Of a DNA stretch of 26,036 nt, positions 20,919 through 26,036 are shown piece by piece (the first letter of the stretch is position 1; the number at the start of each line of letters is the position of its first letter). Below the pieces are notes generated by a model that made no database searches, had not been told where the DNA came from, and saw nothing but the letters and a program-made list of their open reading frames with translations. The position numbers and the translations under genes were made by a program. Source of the DNA: Candidatus Woesearchaeota archaeon (GTDB lineage Archaea; Nanobdellota; Nanobdellia; Woesearchaeales; B54-G15); assembly GCA_003648985.1 (NCBI GenBank), contig QMQQ01000004.1, positions 1 to 26,036 of the forward strand, written 5' to 3'.

Positions 20919-21605
20919 TTAAGAAAAATTTTCTAGTAGAGCATCTATACTAGACCACAAGTCATTTTCTTTTGGAACTAGTTCATCATGTGTTTTGATG
21001 TGTTTATTCATTTCATCAATTTCGGCATCACCCATATCATAGTTTCCTGTATAATAGTAGTAACATGCGGAAGCGAAATATTCATTAGTTTCGTGCATTT
21101 CACTACTTATTTGTGCTTCGAGTTCGTTAAGATTTAAAAGTAACTGAGCTAATTGCTTAGTGCTATTTGAAGTGGCATATTCTAATGCTTTATTAAAAAA
21201 TGCCTTAGCATCACGGTACTCTTGACTAGCATATGAATAATAAGCATCTGCATAACCAGCGTAGATATTACACCAATAAAAATCGTTCTTCTCATAACTA
21301 TCGCTTGCTTCGTCATAATATCCATTAGCGATACCCTCATTTTTTCCTGCTACGTACATTTCTTCTAGTCCTTTCGCGATTTGTTTTATGTAATTGTGTT
21401 GTTTAGTGTTCAAATTCCGAAATAATACAATTTGGTTTGTTAAATTTTGTATTTGGTTATTTAAATCGGATTGCTCTTCTTCATATTTGGCCTGTAAAGA
21501 TTTTATTTTATTTTTATTCGCCTGTTCCACAAAGAAATAAGTTGTAATTGCTGAACTGAAGATGCAGATGATTACAACAACACTTATTATGATTATTTTT
21601 TTCAT
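20919..21605 (-). CDS. Membrane-anchored coiled-coil, Tyr-rich helical-repeat protein
   Basis: A 228-aa protein. An N-terminal signal anchor (about 4-27, IIIISVVVIICIFSSAITTY) is followed by a coiled coil (30-65) and then TPR-like helical segments (75-215). These are very rich in Tyr, Ala, Asn and acidic residues (YDEASDSYEKNDFYWCNIY, EYFASACYYYYTGNYD). The bulk is probably outside the membrane. I recognise no named family. It stands alone, with a weak AT box (about 21638-21648) upstream. An adhesion or envelope role is possible, without proof. Confidence 0.7.
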   Translation of the reverse strand: MKKIIIISVVVIICIFSSAITTYFFVEQANKNKIKSLQAKYEEEQSDLNNQIQNLTNQIVLFRNLNTKQHNYIKQIAKGLEEMYVAGKNEGIANGYYDEASDSYEKNDFYWCNIYAGYADAYYSYASQEYRDAKAFFNKALEYATSNSTKQLAQLLLNLNELEAQISSEMHETNEYFASACYYYYTGNYDMGDAEIDEMNKHIKTHDELVPKENDLWSSIDALLENFS

Positions 21606-21700
21606 TTCAAATATACCAAATTGAAGTTGAAGTGAAATCTTAAAAAGTTAAACTTCATACGATTTCTAGTTTTATTTTATTTTAAAAACTTACGATACGA

Positions 21701-21713
21701 GTTTATATAATTT
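21701..21713 (+). promoter_or_regulatory. Strong TATA box with no gene at the expected distance
   Basis: GTTTATATAATTT predicts transcription from about 21731. No credible ORF starts there; only an 11-codon TTG frame is present. The next gene starts at 21878 with its own promoter. The transcript could be a small RNA covering about 21731-21830, which includes GTTGG (21785-21789) pairing with CCAAC (21816-21820). Confidence 0.4.
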
Positions 21714-21845
21714 TCTAAGACCTTATTTGAGTTTGAAAGTAAAAATCCTGCTAAGCCTGTGGATTTGATTTGAATATAAAAACGGTTGGAAGATTCCATA
21801 AGAGAGGTTCATCTGCCAACAGTAAGTTAAAGTAAATAAGCGAAA

Positions 21846-21857
21846 TTTTTAAATATT
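21846..21857 (+). promoter_or_regulatory. AT-box promoter of the 21878 ATPase operon
   Basis: TTTTTAAATATT is centred near 21850.5, 27.5 nt before the ATG at 21878, giving the same leaderless geometry as elsewhere. Confidence 0.5.
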
Positions 21858-21877
21858 AGGATATAAAAGATTATCTT

Positions 21878-23296
21878 ATGAATCCGAAAATTTTATTTTA
21901 CGATAGAGAGGACGAATTGAAGTTTTTGGAATCGCGTTATAGAACAAACAAATTTGAGTTTTTAGTATTCTATGGCAGGAGAAGAATAGGAAAAACCGCG
22001 CTGCTCACACACTTTCTTAAAGGAAAGCCACACATTTATTTTTTAGCGGATAAACGAGGAAGCAAAGCAAATCTCGACAGATTTCTTGAATTGGCTTCTA
22101 AGGTGTTTAGGGACTATAAGCCGGTGATTAATAATTTCGTTGATGCTTTTAAATACATACGAACTAAAACACACGGTAAACGGTTCGTTGTTTGTATCGA
22201 TGAATTTTCTTATCTTGTAGAAAAGGATCCTGATATTCCGTCTGAATTTCAGAGGGTTGTGGATGAAGTTTTGAAAAGAAGCAAAATTATGTTGATATTA
22301 TGCGGATCGAGCATTTCGATGATGGAAAAGGGCGTATTAAGTTATAGAAGTCCTTTGTATGGAAGAAGAACCGGGCAATGGAAGGTTATGCCTTTTAAAT
22401 TGAAAGCTTTTGCTAAATGTTTAAGGAAGCTTGATATTGAAAATTTGATTAAGGTTTATTCGGTTTTTGGGGATGTTCCTGCATATTTTTTGTGTTACGA
22501 TCAAAATAAATCTTTTGCAGAAAACATAAAAGGGAATATTCTGACCAAGGGAAGTTTTCTGTATGATGAAGGAGAATTTTTACTGAGGCAGGAATTGAAG
22601 GAACCTGAAACTTATTTTAGTATCTTGCATGCTATGACATTAACTGCCGGACTTAGCAAACTTGCTTCTTTGGCAAATATACCTGCAAAAGACACATCCA
22701 AATATCTACGAAAACTTGAATCTATCGATCTCGTAGAAAGAATACATCCTATGATAGCAAAAAGAAAGACAAGGAAAACTCTTTACTTTATAAAAGATTC
22801 ATTTCTAAACTTTTGGTTTAGATTCGTTTATCCAAATAAATCCGAATTAGAAGAAGGGAGAGTTAATGGAGTATTCATGTATATTAAGAATGACTTGGAG
22901 AAAGAAATACATAAGGGTTTTGAAAGGTTTTGCACACGTCTCTTAAAGGAAGGCTTGTTGCTTAAAAGTTTTCATTTCACTAAGATCGGAAAACAGTGGG
23001 GAAGAATCAAAGGAAAACCGAAGAAAATTAATACGTACGAAATAGATATTTTAGCAGTTGACGAGGTTAATAAAAAAGTTCTTGCCTGTGAGTGTAAATG
23101 GAAAGATGGTGTAAATGCAGAAGAGGTCTGCAATGATCTTCTAAAGAAAATTGGGTACGTGGAATGGCACAAAGATAGAAGAAAAGAATTCTTTGCTGTC
23201 TTTGCCAAGTCCTTTCGCAAGAAAATAGATGTGTTTGATGGAAAAAAAGTTTTCTGTTTCGACTTAGAAGATCTAAAACATTGCCTTGGAAAATGA
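21878..23296 (+). CDS. Archaeal AAA-type ATPase with C-terminal DUF234 (PD-(D/E)xK) domain
   Basis: A 472-aa protein of the archaeal ATPase/DUF234 family. Walker A is GRRRIGKTALL (33-43), Walker B is FVVCIDEFSYL (near 105) and a sensor-like LILCGSSISMM follows. A winged helix lies in the middle (LASLANIPAKDTSKYLRKLE). A nuclease-like end carries EIDILAVDE ... CECKWKDG (about 388-410) in PD-(D/E)xK arrangement. Such proteins are common and expanded in archaea and sometimes lie in defence regions or mobile loci; their function is largely unknown. The stop overlaps the next start as ATGA. Confidence 0.88.
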   Translation: MNPKILFYDREDELKFLESRYRTNKFEFLVFYGRRRIGKTALLTHFLKGKPHIYFLADKRGSKANLDRFLELASKVFRDYKPVINNFVDAFKYIRTKTHGKRFVVCIDEFSYLVEKDPDIPSEFQRVVDEVLKRSKIMLILCGSSISMMEKGVLSYRSPLYGRRTGQWKVMPFKLKAFAKCLRKLDIENLIKVYSVFGDVPAYFLCYDQNKSFAENIKGNILTKGSFLYDEGEFLLRQELKEPETYFSILHAMTLTAGLSKLASLANIPAKDTSKYLRKLESIDLVERIHPMIAKRKTRKTLYFIKDSFLNFWFRFVYPNKSELEEGRVNGVFMYIKNDLEKEIHKGFERFCTRLLKEGLLLKSFHFTKIGKQWGRIKGKPKKINTYEIDILAVDEVNKKVLACECKWKDGVNAEEVCNDLLKKIGYVEWHKDRRKEFFAVFAKSFRKKIDVFDGKKVFCFDLEDLKHCLGK

Positions 23297-23772
23297 TACT
23301 GAAGTTTCTTCCGAAAAGAGAAGTGAAAAGATTTGATGACTTGATTGAAAAGCAATGGGGAAGCAAGTTAAGGTTGGCTGATTACGGTGTTCTGTTTAAA
23401 GAGAAAACAAGGAAGATTTATATTGTGAGTAGAGACGTTGATAGGATTATTGGAAAAGAAAGGTTGTTTAGGATTGACTCTGCAGGGCTTTATTTCGGCG
23501 AGCTAACAAAATGGAATTTGCTCAGGTTAAGCATAGAAGGGAGTCAGCTTGTTGGGAAAAGTGCAAAGAAGAACGTTGTTGAATTTAATGCTAAACAAAT
23601 CAAGGAATGGATAAAAGGAGAAGATGTTGAAGTTGATGGGTTTGATGGAGAAGGTTTTGCTTTGGTAAAACATGAAAACGACTTCTATGGCTGCGGAAGG
23701 GTGTTGAAAAAGAACGGAAAAACACTTATTTTGAATTTCGTTCCAAAGGCAAGGAGGATTAAAAAGATTTGA
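23293..23772 (+). CDS. PUA-like RNA-binding protein (COG3270-type)
   Basis: A 159-aa protein. The N-terminal half is alpha/beta (VKRFDDLIEKQWGSKLRLAD). The C-terminal PUA-like domain carries EFNAKQIKEWIKGEDVEVDG and FYGCGRVLKKNGKTLILNFV. This matches the domain found alone in archaea and fused to RsmF/NOP2-type rRNA methyltransferases, so a role in rRNA modification or ribosome assembly is likely. The ATG at 23293 overlaps the ATPase stop (ATGA). A TTG at 23281 is less likely. Its stop abuts that of the convergent gene with no spacer. Confidence 0.8.
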   Translation: MILKFLPKREVKRFDDLIEKQWGSKLRLADYGVLFKEKTRKIYIVSRDVDRIIGKERLFRIDSAGLYFGELTKWNLLRLSIEGSQLVGKSAKKNVVEFNAKQIKEWIKGEDVEVDGFDGEGFALVKHENDFYGCGRVLKKNGKTLILNFVPKARRIKKI

Positions 23773-24006
23773 TTATGGCTTTCTTTCTGCTTCTTTGAGA
23801 ACGTCTTCTATAGGCTTCTTCTCTTTTGCTTTCTTTATTTCTGCTTCTATATCAACACCAAGGTCTTTAAGTGCTTTAAGATGGGCTTGAATGAGCTGTT
23901 CAACAATAGCAACAAGTCTCACAAGTTCTGCTCTTTCTTTGATAAGAGTAGACAATGCGCCTTTATGAAAACCGATTTGTTCTTCATTTTTTGTTTGCTT
24001 TGGCAT
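23773..24006 (-). CDS. Small helical protein, 77 aa
   Basis: No family recognised. After a basic N-terminus the segment GFHKGALSTLIKERAELVRL, then VAIVEQLIQAHLKALKDLGV, forms an amphipathic helical hairpin. The end is charged (KKAKEKKPIEDVLKEAERKP). It looks conserved in character (regular heptads, few oddities). It has a leaderless promoter shared with the divergent epimerase gene. Confidence 0.65.
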   Translation of the reverse strand: MPKQTKNEEQIGFHKGALSTLIKERAELVRLVAIVEQLIQAHLKALKDLGVDIEAEIKKAKEKKPIEDVLKEAERKP

Positions 24007-24030
24007 TTTGATTGTGGTGGATAGAAATAG

Positions 24031-24036
24031 TTATAA
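24031..24036. promoter_or_regulatory. Shared palindromic TATA box for divergent genes 24006(-) and 24061(+)
   Basis: TTATAA is centred at 24033.5, exactly 27.5 nt from both start codons (24006 and 24061), and no second box lies in the gap. Confidence 0.7.
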
Positions 24037-24060
24037 AGTTTTTGAAAATTTTTTTTGATT

Positions 24061-25029
24061 ATGGCTATTCTTGTTACTGGTGGTGCTGGTTATATTGGAA
24101 GTCATGTTGTTAAAACTCTTTGGGATAAAGGCAGGAAAATAGTTGTTGTGGATCGTTTTTCTCCTGAAAAGAGCAGGGCAATTTTGAAATGGGCAAGATT
24201 CTATAAAGGTGATTTTGGTAATGCATCGCTTTTAGAAAAGATTTTTTCTGAAAATGAAATCGATGCTGTTATGCACTTTGCTGCTTATATAAGGGTTGAT
24301 GAAAGCATGGAAAAGCCATTGATGTATTTTGAAAATAATGTTGCTAAGACGATTGTTCTTTTAAAAGAAATGCAAAGACATAATGTTAAGCGGTTTGTCT
24401 TTTCTTCAACGTGTGCTATTTATGGAACACCGAAGTATTTGCCTTTGGATGAGAAGCATCCTTTGAATCCTGAAAGTGTTTATGGAATGACGAAGATGAT
24501 GGTTGAAGATATTTTGAAGAGTTTATCTGCTGCTGAAAAGCTTGGATTTGTTAGCTTGAGGTATTTCAATGCTGCAGGGGCTGATTGGAAAAGCGGGATA
24601 GGTTATTATAAGAAGTTACATTTGATTCCAAAGATACTGGATGTTGTACTTGGAAAAGAGCCTGAGCTGAAAGTTTTTGGAACAGATTATGACACAAGGG
24701 ATGGAACATGCATAAGGGACTATATTCATGTTCTTGATCTAGCTGATGCGCATGTTCTTGCATTGGAATATTTGGAAAATGGCGGAAGAAGTGATTTCTT
24801 TAATCTTGGAAGTGGAAAAGGCTATACTGTTAAAGAAGTGATTAAAGCAGTTGAAGAGGTATGCGGAAAGAAGATTCCTTTTGTTGAAGCCGGCAGGCGG
24901 CAAGGTGATGTTAGTGCGTTGTTTGCTGATAACAGGAAAGCAAGAGATGTTTTAGGATGGAATCCAAAAAGAGAGCTGAAAGAGATTATCTCATCGGCTT
25001 GGGAATGGCATAGGAGATGTTTTGTGTAG
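24061..25029 (+). CDS. galE: UDP-glucose 4-epimerase-like nucleotide-sugar epimerase
   Basis: A 322-aa extended short-chain dehydrogenase. The NAD-binding motif is TGGAGYIGSH (6-15), the acidic end of strand beta-2 is VVVDRF, and the catalytic set is S115-S116-T117 and Y141-x3-K145 (YGMTK). Later motifs RYFNAAGAD and DYDTRDGTCIRDYIHVLDLA are typical of GalE. It supplies UDP-galactose or a related sugar for glycans and lipid-linked sugars. The start ATG 24061 is set by the shared TATA box; a TTG at 24055 is less likely. Its stop lies 12 nt from that of the convergent methyltransferase. Confidence 0.92.
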   Translation: MAILVTGGAGYIGSHVVKTLWDKGRKIVVVDRFSPEKSRAILKWARFYKGDFGNASLLEKIFSENEIDAVMHFAAYIRVDESMEKPLMYFENNVAKTIVLLKEMQRHNVKRFVFSSTCAIYGTPKYLPLDEKHPLNPESVYGMTKMMVEDILKSLSAAEKLGFVSLRYFNAAGADWKSGIGYYKKLHLIPKILDVVLGKEPELKVFGTDYDTRDGTCIRDYIHVLDLADAHVLALEYLENGGRSDFFNLGSGKGYTVKEVIKAVEEVCGKKIPFVEAGRRQGDVSALFADNRKARDVLGWNPKRELKEIISSAWEWHRRCFV

Positions 25030-25041
25030 TGAAACTTTTAG

Positions 25042-25734
25042 TCAAGTTAGGTTAGGCTTTCTCATAATAAACAAATACTTAAATCCTCTCAAAAAGAAAT
25101 TGTGTTTTAAGGCTCTTTGCTCCCAAATTTTTGTGTTTGATCTTTGATTTCTTCTCACTACACAAACAACATCAACTGGTTCAAAATATTTCTCTAACAT
25201 TTGATAAATTTTGAAACCAACAGGTATAAATCCAGATTTCTTTCTCCAATGATCACCAATTAACCAGCCAACAATTTTTCCTGGTTTCAAAATTCTATGT
25301 ATTTCTTTAGCAACTTTCTCTAATTCCTGGTAAAATTCTTCCTTTTCGGCGGAAATTTTTCCTATACAATTAGGATGGTCAGAATATTTCACATTATTTC
25401 CATACGGGGGATCTATAAAAACCATATCAACAGAATTATCAGGCAGTGGAATCTTCCGGGAATCGTTTTGAATTATATCTGGCCTTGTTGGTGCGATATC
25501 ATAGCCTATAACTTTCCTTCCTTCTTCTTTACAAACATCAATTGTTGTTCCACTTCCGCACATCGGATCAACCACTAAATCTCCTGGCTTTGTATACCTC
25601 ACAATCAAATTGTAAATTACCCCAGCTGGAGTAACACCATTAAATTTCCAGTCTCCTTTTGGTGTTTTGCCATAACTTTGTTTAGGAAAATCCCATAGAG
25701 TTGTTGGATGTAAAACAGGTTTATCTTTTTTCAT
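25042..25734 (-). CDS. DNA methyltransferase (N4-cytosine/N6-adenine type)
   Basis: A 230-aa enzyme. An N-terminal segment PTTLWDFPKQSYG precedes the SAM motif D56-P-M-C-G-S-G-T-T64 and the catalytic D108-P-P-Y111. W-L-I-G-D-H-W-R-K and the final strand MRKPN follow. D-P-P-Y indicates exocyclic amino methylation. The order (SAM motif before DPPY) and short length suit small archaeal amino-methyltransferases. It overlaps by 14 nt the gene upstream, whose C-terminus looks like a restriction enzyme, so the pair is probably a type II restriction-modification system. Confidence 0.87.
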   Translation of the reverse strand: MKKDKPVLHPTTLWDFPKQSYGKTPKGDWKFNGVTPAGVIYNLIVRYTKPGDLVVDPMCGSGTTIDVCKEEGRKVIGYDIAPTRPDIIQNDSRKIPLPDNSVDMVFIDPPYGNNVKYSDHPNCIGKISAEKEEFYQELEKVAKEIHRILKPGKIVGWLIGDHWRKKSGFIPVGFKIYQMLEKYFEPVDVVCVVRRNQRSNTKIWEQRALKHNFFLRGFKYLFIMRKPNLT

Positions 25735-26036
25735 TTACTAAACTCTTTAAATCTTCAATAAACTTATCAAACATCTTCACTTTATCGCTTTCTTCGACTT
25801 CTTCCTCACTCATTACATAGCTTCCATCTGTATCAACTTCAACTATTGCTCTACCTTTCTTTGCAGGCTTTTTAGTTTTCAGAGTTCCGTCTTCGTCGGG
25901 TGTTATAAAGAATACTTTAATATGCTTAGTAACTTCATCTTGCATTAATTTTAGTTTCCAATAACCTGTTTGTGCAATTCTTTCCCTTAATGTGATTTTG
26001 CTTGAAATAACTGCTATTATCTTTAGGGTTTTAGGA
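25721..26036 (-). CDS. Probable restriction endonuclease, C-terminal part (start beyond window)
   Basis: The open frame continues without a stop to the window end, so the N-terminus lies outside. The visible part reads KIIAVISSKITLRERIAQTG, then YWKLKL, then TKHIKVFFITPDEDG and an acidic tail. The K-x-T-L-R-E-R-[IW] segment occurs just after the catalytic core of several type II restriction enzymes. With the overlapping DNA methyltransferase downstream, this supports an endonuclease. An ATG at 25945 inside the frame could be mistaken for the start, but the coding signal clearly continues upstream. Confidence 0.6.
   Translation of the reverse strand, partial: PKTLKIIAVISSKITLRERIAQTGYWKLKLMQDEVTKHIKVFFITPDEDGTLKTKKPAKKGRAIVEVDTDGSYVMSEEEVEESDKVKMFDKFIEDLKSLVNEKR

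Noticed and set aside
21735..21770. 11-codon peptide after the orphan TATA box (TTG start)
   Set aside because: Too short and without Shine-Dalgarno or family support.
22110..22125. Stray repeat unit AGGGACTATAAG inside the ATPase gene
   Set aside because: Single copy in coding sequence; chance match to the array unit.

Overview
The window is a gene-dense, AT-rich piece of an archaeal chromosome. The archaeal assignment rests on ribosomal proteins L44e and S27e, aIF2-alpha, Nop10, two PAC2-family proteasome-assembly-type proteins, Rpo11, aEF1-beta, Trm1, aIF5B and an archaeal-type cis-prenyltransferase. Most operons start with an AT box centred about 27 nt before the ATG, which implies leaderless mRNAs. 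Downstream genes in operons often carry GGAGGTGA-type Shine-Dalgarno sites. Small genes, overlaps and the DUF5652-like membrane protein would suit a DPANN-type lineage, but the lineage is inference. I found no rRNA or tRNA gene and no CRISPR array.

Layout. 1-591: AlbA_2-type gene, cut by the window edge, with five GTTACG repeats upstream. 760-2988: the conserved translation operon rpl44e-rps27e-aIF2a-nop10-PAC2. 3032-3720: a HEPN/MNT pair. 3776-4489: a second PAC2 gene. 4564-6651: three helical proteins I cannot name. 6653-9605: a co-directional module on the minus strand made of a Xer recombinase, a 117-aa unknown and two coiled-coil/winged-helix proteins. It is headed by a striking array of nineteen 11-bp repeats (9295-9605). 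9606-10234: gene-free DNA with a C-depleted strand and three copies of a ~50-bp element about 142 bp apart. 10235-11713: thiamine pyrophosphokinase plus a HAD phosphatase. 11767-16133: METTL5-like methyltransferase, rpo11, AMMECR1, DUF5652, a cis-prenyltransferase operon with a membrane transglutaminase-like protein, a zinc ribbon and aEF1-beta. 16154-20817: Trm1, a P-loop kinase, an Fe-S UDG-like protein and aIF5B. 20919-24006: a membrane-anchored Tyr-rich protein, an archaeal ATPase (DUF234 type), a PUA protein and a small conserved-looking protein. 24061-26036: GalE-type epimerase, then a DNA methyltransferase preceded by the C-terminal part of a probable restriction enzyme.

Two observations stand out. 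The first is the repeat array with its wHTH genes and Xer, which looks like a replication-origin, partition (centromere) or self-regulating chromatin locus that I cannot match to a described system. The second is the recurrent use of one near-palindromic TATA box exactly midway between divergent genes whose start codons lie only 54-55 bp apart, apparently driving leaderless transcription in both directions.
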